Of a stretch of DNA of 64,000 nt, positions 1 to 12,110 are shown piece after piece. The notes below the pieces were generated by a model. That model ran no database searches, had not been told where the DNA came from, and was given only the letters and a program-made list of their open reading frames with translations. This DNA is from Struthidea cinerea. Taxonomy: Eukaryota; Chordata; Aves; Passeriformes; Corcoracidae. Each line of letters starts with the position of its first letter. Position 1 is the first letter of the stretch. A program made the translations under genes and the position numbers. Where the stretch lies: positions 470,679 to 534,678 of the forward strand of contig VZTI01001722.1 of NCBI GenBank assembly GCA_013397865.1, in the 5' to 3' direction.

Positions 1-1919
1 CTAGCCCATATTTTAAAATCTAGAAAGACCCAACCCAAAATAAGGAGATCCTTCCTTATCTGTTCCATAATATCCTAGAGCAATCACCATTTCCCAAGAA
101 CATAAATAATTGCCGTGTGCTTAAACTCTGCTTTAGCATGAATCATATAGCATGTCTTAATGACATCCTTTAATGACATCCCCAAATGTTTTACTCATGT
201 GAGCAGCTTACACAGTGCAGTGTGCCCTGTATTTGTGAAGGAAAAATGAGGTTGAAGCTTCAGTTCCATTATTTGGTTCAAAGGCAGAAATGGGCCACTT
301 TGCCTCCTGTGAGAAGCGCTGGTGCTCACACAGGGGTTACAGCTCTCCTCTCTCTGCCCCAGCTGCTGGCAGGCAGGGCATTACTGGCTATGAAGAATAA
401 TTATGCCTCATGGTTATATCTTTCTTTAAAGTGGCATCAACTCCTGTGTGTGACTTGTAACTAATAATGAATTAAGTTTAGCCTTTAGATGGGCTTTTGG
501 TTATATATCTGACCCATCTCATATGGAAAGTTGTAAGTATCCAGCTCCATTCTATTTATGTAGTTACCAGTTTTTTACATTTGACCCCATCACCTGATCC
601 CAAACTGTTACTCTGTGCTGATAAGACATGAGATTTCAGTGACAGCATTTTCTTCAACACCCTAATGGGACAGCAAATTCATTGGAGTGGTGTATTATCC
701 AGCGCATAAAATTATTTTACCTTGCCTGTAGAGTACCTCTGTGAGGCTTTGTTGCAGAAAGGATTTCAGGGTGAAAGTTCTGTCTTTGATATCCTTGTAT
801 TGATTGCTGGAATCAGACACCTTCAGAAAATATGCAATTAAATGAGAAACATTCTCAGAAATTATGAGATCCAAAGAAAGTGGTCTTTGACACTCATTCT
901 CAGCGCTCAGTTGAATGTCTGACACATCATGATGGTGAGACTTTAAGATGTGGGCTGGGGAGCAGGGAATGTAAAGGACCATTTCTGCTCCTGCCTGAAC
1001 CTGTCACTCAGGCCCTCCAGGAGGTCACCTCCAGCTCCTGTCCATTTTAAAGGCTGTTGTGCCTCCCGCTTGGCACAGGAGCATTGCTGCTTTGTCTGGG
1101 TTGGACTCACCTACCATGCAGCCCTATGGAATTGCACAGGGGCAAGCTGGACTTAGCACTCCTCACCAGTGCGTGGTTTGGGTGGTGACATTGCTAATGA
1201 TCTGATCCAGTACGGCACATCTCCTCCCTCAGCACTGACTGAAAGTCACTGCACTGTGTTTCCAATCAGGTATGCCATGGTAGTGCATGCAAGTAGGACA
1301 TGAGAAACCTCAATTTTAAATTTAACTTTTTCAACATTGTTTTGAATACAGATCTCCTAAAACCTTTCCTTTAATTAACTTTTCTTGCATAGATAATTCA
1401 TTTTTACCAGCAGCCTATGCTACAGGATGCTTCTGACTGTGCACAGAGATAATATACTCTCTTTTTATTTCTGCCTGAAGCAGAATTAAAATAGGAAGTG
1501 AAGTTTTGGTTGCACTTTTATCCTTTGGAGTAGTTTTTCTTGTGTGCACATATGCAACCTCTTTTGAGATTACAGCTCTTATATTTCCTAAAGGAAGACT
1601 CAGAAAAAACAGGGCAGCCTTAGAGAAAAACAAAAAATCTTGGAAGAACATAAAAGTCTTGTGTTCATTACAGTTTGCCTTGAAGACTTTATCTGACATT
1701 TCTCCAAAGCCTCAGTTATCAGAAAGCAGTCATTTGCTCTGCATTATCTACTACCTCGATTCAAAAGAAGTACTAAAGCGGTGCCATTCGAACTCAGACA
1801 GGAAGACAGGTCCCAAGGGAGATGCTCTGCCTCTTGTGAAGGCAGCTGGTTAGGGGGAAGAAAGCAAAGAAGCTTCAAGGCTCAGGATCTCTCTGTTATT
1901 TATCTTTAACTGCCTGGGA
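1..1919. other. Intergenic, nothing recognised
   Basis: AT-rich sequence. ORFs of up to 115 codons occur on both strands but none resembles a known protein, and no repeat family was recognised. Confidence 0.5.
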
Positions 1920-1924
1920 CAAGT

Positions 1925-2556
1925 TGTCTTGGGGTGACTTTATGATGTTGTATCCCCTACTCTTGGCTCTATGCCAAAAAATTAATTTTGTGCCTTTTCT
2001 GTGCTTTTAAACTTGGCCTGAGAGGGGAGAGAGAAAAAAACTGAACGAACTTTTCACAGCAGTTGTTTCAAGGGCACCCACACACACTCCTCTGCTTCTG
2101 TAGCAGCAAGACCAAGGGGGGGAAACACCCTTGGTGCTTTTCAGCCAGCTTTTCGGCTCTTTTTTTCTGGCGGGAGACGGAGAGTTGAACTTTGTTTTCC
2201 TGGGACTTTGGTCTTTCTTCTTCTCTTCTGGACTGTTTCAACAACATCTGAACACATCGGGAGAATTTCTTCCCGGAGGCCCAGGGGATGGGCCCTTGCT
2301 GACCCAGCTCCGAGGAGGAGAGAGACCACACCTACAGAAGGACTCTGAAATCTTCCCAGGTTTCTCTCCACAGCAAGAGATTTCATTATTTAGCATTATT
2401 ATTCCTTTCCTGTCTGTTTGTTAAATAAATAGCTTTTATCTCTTTCACTTTCCTCTGAGGAAAATTTCCTTTTTCCCAAACCTGGTGGGGGAGGAGTGGT
2501 TGTAACCTGCCTTCTATCAGAGGATATTTTCCTCCAAATTTGTCCAAATCAGCACA
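1925..2556 (+). mobile_element. Solo endogenous-retrovirus LTR (632 bp)
   Basis: Begins TGTCTTGGGG and ends CAGCACA, flanked by a perfect 5-bp target duplication, CAAGT (1920-1924 and 2557-2561). Contains AATAAA at 2424-2429 followed by T-rich sequence as in an LTR R region. The 5-bp duplication fits an ERVL-type integrase. No internal retroviral genes are present, so this is a recombined solo LTR. ORFs across it are incidental. Confidence 0.8.
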
Positions 2557-2561
2557 CAAGT

Positions 2562-3437
2562 GTACAAAGACTCTGTGGCTAGGTGTCAAGGCATGAGTGC
2601 ACAGCTCAAACTGTGCAGCAGCAGTGGGCAGAGCCAGCAAGGACATACAGCCAGTCAGACATGGTAGTGAGGGTGAGAAATGGAGCTGGACACCGTGTCC
2701 TGCTGCCTTGCCAGAGCTGAGCTTTTCTCTGTGGCAGGGCAGTGCTCCTTCTTCTGGCACTTTCCAGGCCCCACATGTCTGTTTTTTGAGCAGAGGCTGT
2801 GAAGAGAGCTTTTTCATACTGGCTTTTTCAGTCCACATCAGGCTGCAAGAACAACCGGCTGCCTGTGTGCCAGCTCGCATTGCTGCTGGCTCGGACAGTG
2901 CATGGCGCCAGTCTGAGCTCTTCCTGCAAGCTGTCAGGACATGGATGCAGCATCTGGTGTGAGTGCTCAGAGGTGCTCAGCTAGTGTTCAAAGGAATAGT
3001 CTCTGCTTCAGCAATGTGGGTTTCCACTTGTGCCAAGGCAGCAAGGCTTTTAAATTCCCCATGCCCTTATTGTTCCTGACATCGGAAGCACCGACTGCAG
3101 ACTTACTTACAGCCAATATGCTTGGGGGGAAAAAATGAAAAAACAGAGGCCAAAGTGTTAGCAAACCTTTTCACAGTGCAAGGTTCCCTGTTCAAAGATC
3201 TTTCCTTCCCTTGCCATCAGATGCCAGCAAAGGAGACGCAATGTTTGGGGTTTTCCATGACTTGTGTTATGGCATTTGTAAGTGTGAAATGAGCAGACTT
3301 AACTCCATGAGGTGGGCAGGCAGGGAGTTCTGCTTTCAGGCTGGCCAGGGTAAATATCTTAAGGAATTGGGCATATAAAAAATTTTCCTTTCCTCTTACA
3401 AAGGGGAATAACTGCACTATCTAAGCCATGTTGAGCC
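2562..3437. other. Intergenic, nothing recognised
   Basis: Unique-looking sequence between a solo LTR and a CR1. Overlapping ORFs of up to 164 codons on opposite strands lack similarity I can name. Confidence 0.5.
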
Positions 3438-3832
3438 ATCACAGAATATCCTGAGTTGGAAGGAGCCCACAAGATCATCAAGTCCAAATCCCTGCCCCAC
3501 ACAGCACCATCCCCAAGAGTCACACCATGTGCCTCAGAACATTGTCCAAATGCTTCTTGAGCTCTGTCAGGCTGGTGCTGTGAACACTTCCCTGGAGATC
3601 CTGTTCCAGTGCCCAACCACCCTCTGGGTGAAGAACTTTTTTTCTAATATCCAACCTAAACCTCCCATGACACAACTTCAGGCCATTCCCTGTCACTGGT
3701 CACCAGAAAAAGAGATTGATCCCCGTCCCTCTGCTTCCCCTCACGGGGAAGTTGTAACTGCAATGAGGTCTCCCCTCAGTCTCCTCTTTTCTAGACTGAA
3801 CAAGTGACCTCAGCTATTTCTCATCCACCTTG
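3438..3832 (-). mobile_element. CR1 fragment, 3' end at left
   Basis: Reads as reversed CR1: a tail like ACAGAATATCCTGAGTTGGA, then GATCATCAAGTCCAA and the CCTAAACCTCCC and AGGTCTCCCCTCAGTCTCC blocks. 5'-truncated, as is usual for this non-LTR retrotransposon. Confidence 0.85.
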
Positions 3833-6800
3833 CATTTTGACAGCTTTTCTAACTTAAGACAACCTGCCTTGCTAAGTAATGTTTGTGCTAGTGGCAGCTA
3901 AAGTTGGTGATTTTATATTAGGATGGTTGTCATGGGGCAGCACTGCTCACTAAACAAAAATGTATGTAATGAAAAAGGGGGAAAAAACATACCAGCAACT
4001 GTACAGGATCAAATATTTCCATTCCAGATGCACTGTTGTTACACAAATGGATTCTTGGGAGAAATAAACATTCAACTTTTCTGCTAAAATGTAAGGTAAA
4101 CCCAGCACATGCACAGAGCAGTACGGGATGCCAGGAAGGGAAATTTGGGTCATGGGCACATGAATTACTTGGATCCAGTGATGTTTCTTCATTTGACTTA
4201 CTAATTTACTTCATGCAGCTGCCAACACTTGCTGCGCCTCTTAATATTGACTTCGCCCCACCCCAGCAGTGGCACATTTATATTGGGCTGAATCACCGCC
4301 ACCTTCTCCAACACATCCTGCCTGTGCTCAGCCAAACATCTTTTCCTCTCTCCAGTTGCAAAATAGTAGCTGCTCCCAGCAGACGAGTATTAAATCTGAT
4401 CAAATTTGACGGAAGCAGGCCTCATTCTGTCCCAAAAGAACTGATACTACAGACTCACGTGTTTTCCTTTGACTGCCTGTCTCCACTGCTGTCTCTTGCC
4501 TGGCACGCTGCCTGGAAAGGAGGAGGGACTGTTGAAACAGGACAGCTTGCCAAAGAAATCAAGCTCCTTCGGAAAAAAGCCCCAGTATGAAAATTTCAGC
4601 CTTTTTTGGGATGCCCCCTTTCTACAGGTGAAATACACTTTTACATTTGCAAGTATCAGGTTGCGTGACTGTGAAACCTGGTAGTCGTTTGTGGTTTTTT
4701 CTCTGGAGTGCAGGAATATCCTGATATATATNNNNNNNNNNNNNNNNNNNNNNNNNNNNNNNNNNNNNNNNNNTATATATCTTGATATATATAGTACAAA
4801 AAATATTTGTTGAGGTGGAAACATTATTCAGGAACCTGAGTGTTTCTGGCTTTATTTGCCCCAATGTGAGCATGCTGTTAACACAGATGCTGTCTCCTAC
4901 TGACATTGGACATCGGGCCCAAATCCTCAGAGATGGGCAAATTCATAATTGATTAAACTTCCTATAGACCTAGTTCCAACAATTGCAGAGATCTGCATTA
5001 AAATTAGGAGCTTGGGCTACAGAAAGAATTATTTGCTTGCTATCTATTTTTGCTGCATGGTTTGAAGGGACCATCTGTTAGAAATCAGCACATCTACAGA
5101 AACTGCCTGGTTCACCAGCTAATAAAAATGATTAAGTTTAATAATGACAAAGCAAGCATGAGTGATATCATCTTGACATTTGCAAAGCCCAGGTGGATTG
5201 AATAATAATGGTCTGCTACTTGCCTTGCAAGAGTGGCTGAAGTAGGTTCCATGCTCCTGTTTATACCAGAGGAACAGAGCATCACAAAAACCCACACGTA
5301 CACTTACCTATGCTGCTGTGTAAAGTCAGTATCTGGTCCTGAAGCCATTCATGTAAGATGCTATGAGTTAAGAAACTAAAGATGGGTTGATGCATTCCAA
5401 CAGCCGAGATTTTCTGGCTGCCTTTTTAGGTCAGCTCTCCACTTTCATCCTTTCTTGAAGTGTGTTTTTGGGCCCTGGTGGGTGTTTAGCTGCCCACATG
5501 CCAGGCTCTTCTGACTGACCTTGCTGTAGACAGCAACAAAAGCCATCCTCCAAAATTAAATGCTTGACGAATTGTACATCCACTGGCTCACAAGGAGAGC
5601 TTTGCAAACGAAGCACGGGGCGTGGAGTAACCAAAGCAACTTAGAAGTGGTTTCAGCACAACTTCAGACCCTTTGCTGCACCAGCAGGGTGGAATAAATC
5701 ACACAGTGTGTCTATTGGCTCATTTATTACAGCTGTTCTGCAGAAAGCTCATTGCCTCCCAGAAATGGTATTTGCGCATAATGTAGGATGACAGAAAAAT
5801 ACCAGAAGTTCTTTATACAAATCTTCCTCTCTTGTTAGAAAAGCAGCCTTCCCTTACCAAGTTTGCTCTCTATGGGGATCTTAAGGAGGTGGTGGGATGT
5901 GCACAAAGACCCGAACTCAACCACATCAGCTCCTCAGGTGTAACTACCTGTGTCTGTGGGGCCACGCCTGAGCCAGCCCTGGGCTGAACAAGATATTCCA
6001 GGGCACATGACGCACTGGAAACATCGTGGCTGGGTCAGCCAGGCTGCTGCCTCTTCCTCTGACTTCCCTGCAAAGGCAGCCCAGGGCAGCATCACACCAT
6101 GCACTGCCCCAGGCCAGGGGAACCATAGGTGCTCAAGCTTGCTTCAACCCCCTCCAAAGGCAAAGCTTTACTGGGATTTAAGCCTTGCCCTAAAGACCCT
6201 GGGTATCATCACAGGGGATGGCTGCAGGAAAGATTTTGGACCAAGACAAGTGGCAGAGAGAGGAACTGGGTAGCAAGCATGACTACTAGTTTGCTTTTGA
6301 GAGGAAACCACAAGCCTGGAGGTGAGAATACCTGATGAGCAAGTCTAATACAGCATTGACTACCAGATATCTTCCACTTCATATTACTTTGCTCCAAACA
6401 GGCCCTGAGGGCTGCTGAGGTCTTCTCCTGAGCCTGGTCCTCCAGGATAAGTGTCCCCACCAGTGCTCAACTCAGAGAGCAAGTTTGGTCGTGGAAATGC
6501 CATCAAAGCTGCTATGCTTCTGTGGTGGTGTCAGGTTTTGCCAGGAGAAAAAGGGGCCAGGAAGTTTTGTTTCCATAAATGTGACTCAGGATTGTCCAGA
6601 ATTAGGATTCCAAAACTAGTTTCGGGTTTGGGTGTGCTTGCTTCAGCTGTGAAACTTGGTTTATATTTTCATTAATGCCTTCAGAGACTGAGCCAAGCTG
6701 CAATCAGCCTTTTCCCTCAAGCTTGTTCTCACAAAGCCAGATCAAATACCAAAATTTCTGTCTGGAAAGTGGAAATCGATGGCAAAAAATGTTAACCAAG

Positions 6801-7045
6801 CAAGTCTGCAAATGCTGTGCCCACTAGTTAAGAAAATTAATCCACTGCATAATGAGCAAAAGAAAATTAATTCATTTCTAAATGGACAGGACGGTGCTTC
6901 AAAAGTTTTGGTGGATCTGTCAGGAGAGTGTTTTTCATATGGTAGGGAGAAATCTGATCATTAAAGAAGTGTCTGGAGAGCTGGCAACTCCATTACAGAA
7001 ATAAGAGCTCAGAAATGTTTCTAGGTACCTATGACAGTTTTCAAA
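3833..7045. other. Intergenic with one 184-codon ORF
   Basis: Holds the TA repeat and gap and a plus-strand ORF at 4036-4590. That ORF has no recognised domain, no signal peptide and no obvious splice context. Otherwise nothing was recognised. Confidence 0.45.
4725..4795. repeat. TA repeat with a 42-base assembly gap
   Basis: N at 4732-4773 is flanked on both sides by (TA)n: GATATATAT on the left, TATATATCTTGATATATATA on the right. The gap almost certainly hides a longer TA microsatellite. Translated ORFs through it are meaningless. Confidence 0.95.
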
Positions 7046-7270
7046 TAGATCAGGGAGGTCTAGGTCGGACATTAGGAAGAATTTTTTCACGGAAAGGGAG
7101 ATTAGACATTGGAACAGGCTGCCCAGGGAGGTGGTGGAGTCACTGTCCCCGGAGGTGTTTAAGGAAAGACTGGACATGGCACTCAGTGCCTTGGTCTAGT
7201 TGAACATGGTGGTATCGGGTCATAGGTTGGACTCAAAGGTCTGCTCCAACCTAATTGATTCTGTGATTCA
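7046..7270 (+). mobile_element. CR1 fragment, 3' end at right
   Basis: Includes GGACATTAGGAAGAATTTTT, GGAACAGGCTGCCCAGGGAG and the terminal CCTAATTGATTCTGTGATT. Only the last 225 bp of the element remain. Confidence 0.88.
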
Positions 7271-9815
7271 GTAAAAGAGAACTAACAAATGTTCATTGGG
7301 GTCCCCATTTCTGCTCCTGCTTAAGAAGTAACTGAAAGCAAAATAAGTTGCTCTGAGCAAAGTGTAGACCTGAGAAAACGCTACTGAAAGAAATAGAAAA
7401 GCAAACCCATCTGGAATATATGAAGATTAGCCCCATCTGCACGTCAATTCATCTGCCACAAATTCCATGTAACTGTGACACAAAATTGTAAATTCCTACA
7501 CTCCCTGATGTTTGGCACATTCTGTTTCTCATTAAAAGGAATTAGGTAAAAACTGTTCCATTTCTTGGCTTCTGTTTTTTTAAACTTTCAAGATCTTCTC
7601 TGAATGATACATGTTCTGTTACAACTTTGGCATCTCATGTTTCCAGAGCATGGCACGGTTTCAGCTAAACAAGAGCCAAAGGTGACGGGATGAGTTGTGC
7701 TGCATTCGCTTGTTACCGTAACTGGTACGGACAGCAAGGACTGGTGGCCTTTCTCTTGTGACGGCTGCAACACAAGGCCCAGTGGAACAGGAACTGCTCT
7801 ACAACAGCTGACTCAGCACCATGGTGAGGAAAAAAATATTGGGTCTGCTTTATGTATGCTGCCTGATGTTAATTCCAAGTGGCATCTCACCTCGTAATGT
7901 TTCACACACTGGCAAAAGAGAGAAGTATTAGCAAACACTTCAGGTTTTAAGAAAACGCTCCCTACAATTCAAAAGTTTGTTACATCTTTCTGACCAATTT
8001 TCTGACTCAAAGAGGTAATTGTAACAATTTTTAAATGTTTCAAGAAGCAACATATGGTATGCATATGACATATGATGTCACAAAATTCAAAGTTGCGAGT
8101 GGCAAATCTGCAACCGTCTGTGCAATACAAAATCACAGTAAAAAAAGTAGACAAGCAAATACGGCAAAAAACCCATTATGAGAAAAGTATTGTGGAATCA
8201 TAGAATGGTTTGGGTTGGAAGGGACCTTAAAGATCATCCAGTTCCAATCCCCCTGTCATGGGCAGGGACACCTTCCACTAAACCAAGTTGCTCAAAGCCC
8301 CATCCAGCCTGGCCTTGAACACTTCCGGGGATGGGGCATCCACAACTTTTTTGGGCAACCTGTTTCAGTACCTCACCACTGTCAAAGTAAAGAATTTCTT
8401 CCTAATAACTAATCTAAACCTACTCTCTTTCATTTAAAGCCATTCCCCCTTGTCCTGCCACTACATGGCCTTGTCAAAAGTCCCTCTCCAGCTTTCTTGT
8501 ACCCCTCTTCAGGTGCTGGAAGGTGCTCCAATGCCCCTCTGGAGCCTTCTCTTCTCCAGGCTGAACAACCCCAACTCTCCCAGCCAACCTTCATATGAGA
8601 GGTACCCCAGCTCTCTGATCATCTTCATAATTTTGGGACTATGATTTCTTTTGACCAGTCCTGAGTTTTAAAAAAAAAAGTGAAGAGAACGGAAAAGTGT
8701 CATCAGACTGCGTCTTGAAGTTTTAGCAGACATGTTTTGGAGAATTATCTTACTTAACACGTATTTTCAGTGCTACTATGCTCATGTAGCAATTCCACGC
8801 ACTTCCACATTTACTTTTTGGTACTGTAATTTTTTGATGCAAAAATTTTTAACACCAAAAAAAGCATCCTAGTGTCTATGATGGGCTTAATAGGGATTAA
8901 GTACTGTAGAGCTAACACATTGTCATCACAGCTCTATCTTCTCCACAGAATAATAGGATGAAGCAACATAATGCTATACTTGTACAGCAAACCCCATACC
9001 AGATGAGCCACACAGTTGTGTTGACAGGGCTGATTAACTGCTCTACCTTGCATTTGCAGAGATTAATTTCATGTGAAAGCATCCTAATAATAGATGTTCA
9101 GACTGAGCTCTGCTATTACACAACAGGACGGTAAATTGGCCAGTAGGAGATTTGGGTCTTACTGAGAGATAATGATGAATACCTGTCAGTACAGCAGTCG
9201 GTCTACTTCCAAACAACCTAAAAATACATATCCTGCTTATGCTGCTCACATAGGGAAACATGTAATGTCTTCAGCGCATCTAAAGGCTAACCAGACAATC
9301 AGCGGTCTAGTCTAACCCTGCTAAAAATCCCTTTGAATACTTCTGCTTGATGCACAGTAAACCAAATCAGCTAAAAAGATGCCTGGTCTATAACCTTACT
9401 TGTGAGAGTCTCTATCCGTGTCTGCCTCTTTTTCAATAAAACAAAGTAGGCAATCATTCACACCCTGAATATGTACAAATAAACCTTAGTAGTCAGTATT
9501 TATGGCCTATTTTCTGTTGCAGAACTTTTAACTAAAGTGGTACTGCAGTGCTTGTAAAGGCCTTCTGCAGCACTGACTGCAACTATTAAAACCCAGACCT
9601 TACTGTTTATGTGACTTTTGTCCTTTATTCCACTGTTGTCTGAATTACTTTTCCTTTCTTTCATTCCTTCTGGGGTTTTGTTCCTTCCATCCCTATTCAG
9701 ACAGTGCAAGACAGGAAGGGCTTTTCAGGGGTAAGACATGCTGCTCAAAACCACTCAAGGTTCAGCAGGACAGGCCATGTATCATTCCATTTAGTTCAAA
9801 CACAACACAAAACTT
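7271..9815. other. Intergenic downstream of copy A
   Basis: Apart from the CR1 at 8192-8639, AT-rich sequence without recognised genes. ORFs are below 75 codons. Confidence 0.5.
8192..8639 (-). mobile_element. CR1 fragment, 3' end at left
   Basis: Begins GAATCATAGAATGGTTTGGG, then TTGGAAGGGACCTTAAAGAT, and extends through the GGAGCCTTCTCTTCTCCAGG and CTGAACAACCCCAACTCTCC blocks. One of the better preserved copies. Confidence 0.92.
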
Positions 9816-9819
9816 CAGA

Positions 9820-12005
9820 AGTCTGTTCCAGTTGTCAATTTTATTTGAAAGGTGTCTTCTATACATTTTTAATATATAGAAATAAATATGAAAGGCCTAT
9901 ACAAATATCAACACTTAGAAAGTACCAATACTGCCCTTCATTTTTTACACTGATCTTTCAATACTTAAAGGGACAAAACTGCAGCAAACAGCCCACATAC
10001 TTAATAAAATAAATTTTACAAAATCTGGTAACAATGTCCGTTCATGTCTAACAGAACCTTTTAGATTGGAGTTCTCTTTTACATATATGCAACCTCAACA
10101 TGAAGTATGTTCAGCTGCCTTTGAGATGTTCACAACATAGACCAATGTACGTTTTCCTTAAGATGGACAATAAAAAAAAGTCATATTTAAGTTATACTTC
10201 AATGCAGGAATTCAGCATTATCACTTTTAATGACATGCTGTGCTAACATCGTATTTTTGAAACACATTCCAATAAATTAAGAAGAACACAATCTAGCCTT
10301 CAAGTAAAACCCAAGTAATTTTAAAAACTTCAGAATGGGCATTTGCTTTTATATAACAAGATTCTTCCCAAAGCTTTAAAAAATTTAACACTACATAAAA
10401 TGTTTTTGGTATAAAAGAATATCATAAAGTAAGTAACCTTTTGCTTCTTGTAAACCACAACTGACAGACAATTTCCCATAAAGTGATATTTTTCTAACAC
10501 AGGGCATCATCCACACGCACTTATGCAATGTCACTAATTTACACATTTAAAAGAGCATAAAGCGAAGTATGTGCTTAAATGGTGAGAAGAATGAATAGTA
10601 TATCAAATACAACTGCTCCTTCAAAAGTTGGTTATTTGTTGGAGTTTTTTGGGGGGTGTTTTTTTTTTTTTTAAGAAAGGGTGAAACCGCAACAATATTG
10701 AAAGGAGACCACGTCATACAGCAAAAACCTCCTTTTCTGAAGGAATTTGTCCTCATCCCAAAACTAAAAAGTTCCCAGATGTTACTTTAAGAACTGTAGA
10801 TTAAAATTCCTGGAAATCAGAAGAAATATTTCAGATATTTCCTATTTGGACAATAAAACCATAGGCTTTAGCTAAGAAAAAATATAACATTGTAATTTGC
10901 TGTAAGTGCACAAAAGCCCAACCTTGCTTTTGAATCTCTCCTCTTGATTCAATTGTTTTCACTTAAGGAAAGTACACAGAACTTCCCTCTCCTTCACTAT
11001 TTAACTTACATAAATAACTGTTTGAAGAACATGTATGTTTAACAGTTTACCCACATACTAAATCTAAAGGCTATTTGGGAATGTCTATCCTGTTTTTTAA
11101 AAGAACTACTGCTTTTAGAGTGTTGTAACAATTTTCTCTTTCCATCAAAACAAAGCTTTTTGAGCTCATGTTATTAACCAGTACTCTCATTTCTATTTTT
11201 TGATGTTTGAACACTAGGCTCATTGTTTCAAAAGAGAATTTGTAGATTCACTAAGAAATAAATGGGACAAGTGTCTACTCAAGGGTAGATATCCAATATG
11301 GCTTGGAATAGCAGTTGTGTTGTAGGGTTCTCATTCACAGCATCGGTGTGGTTTCCATAACAAACTTCCTTGGATCACTAGTTCCCTAATCAATTTTCAC
11401 TCCTCTGAACCCTTTCTGAGCTCACCCAGCAAAACTAAACACTTTGCAACGCAAATTTTGCGGGCATTGCTAGGGGTTCTGCAGGCCAAGGGTGGTGGAC
11501 TGCTTCCCAGCAGTGCGAAAGTAACAATCTCAGGAAAGTTCTCATGTATGGCATTAATCTGGCCCACAAAACCTCCTTAGAGTGATGAGGGTCAAGACAG
11601 ACTCCAGCTCTGCAGAGGGTTTGACACTCAGGTTAGAGATCCATCATGGTGGCGATGGGAGACAATGACAGACCAAAAGGAAGACAGACCATATACATAA
11701 AGGCTTGCAGTGTTATTTGGAAAATAAAACCCAAAACAAACCCTAAATCAACAACCCGCACACTTCCAAGGTAGGAATGCATTTATCAAAAATTAAACTT
11801 TGCCCCATCATGAATGATTTGAAGTTTGGGTTCCTGAGCTTGATACTGGACAGGGGAAAGGGCAAAGGCAAGTGATTTCTATCTTAAATTACACAGCATT
11901 ACCATTAGGACAGTATTTAAAACCTATTATTGGAAGAATGAATAATTTACAAATGTGACTTCAAGAATATTATAACTTGTTTAAAAAGTTTAAGTTCAGA
12001 AGATC
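9820..12005 (-). other. Copy A 3' untranslated region
   Basis: About 2.2 kb of AT-rich, repeat-free sequence follows the stop codon. On the minus strand the AATAAA at 9845-9840 is followed by a GT-rich stretch (complement of 9799-9814, TTTTGTGTTGTGTT), as expected of a real poly(A) site. The far end is therefore inferred near 9820. No other AATAAA was found between here and the stop. Confidence 0.6.
9840..9845 (-). terminator. Poly(A) signal AATAAA for copy A
   Basis: Canonical hexamer on the minus strand with a GT-rich downstream element 25-45 bases further on. Cleavage is inferred at about 9815-9825. Confidence 0.6.
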
Positions 12006-12110
12006 TTAATCTTCTTTCTTTTGTGTTTGAAATCGTTCCATTAAAGCCCTAAATATATTTCCTGGTATTTTCTGATGTTTTTCTATGAGAACTTGGACTG
12101 CTGCTTTTGT
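12006..12110 (-). CDS. TMEM68-like: Copy A coding exon 6 with stop codon
   Basis: The acceptor is CTACAG|ACA. It encodes TKAAVQVLIEKHQKIPGNIF..., then a basic tail ending in KKED, followed by TAA at 12008-12006. Lysines at -3 and -4 from the C-terminus make a textbook dilysine ER-retrieval signal. Confidence 0.93.
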   Translation of the reverse strand, partial: TKAAVQVLIEKHQKIPGNIFRALMERFQTQKKED

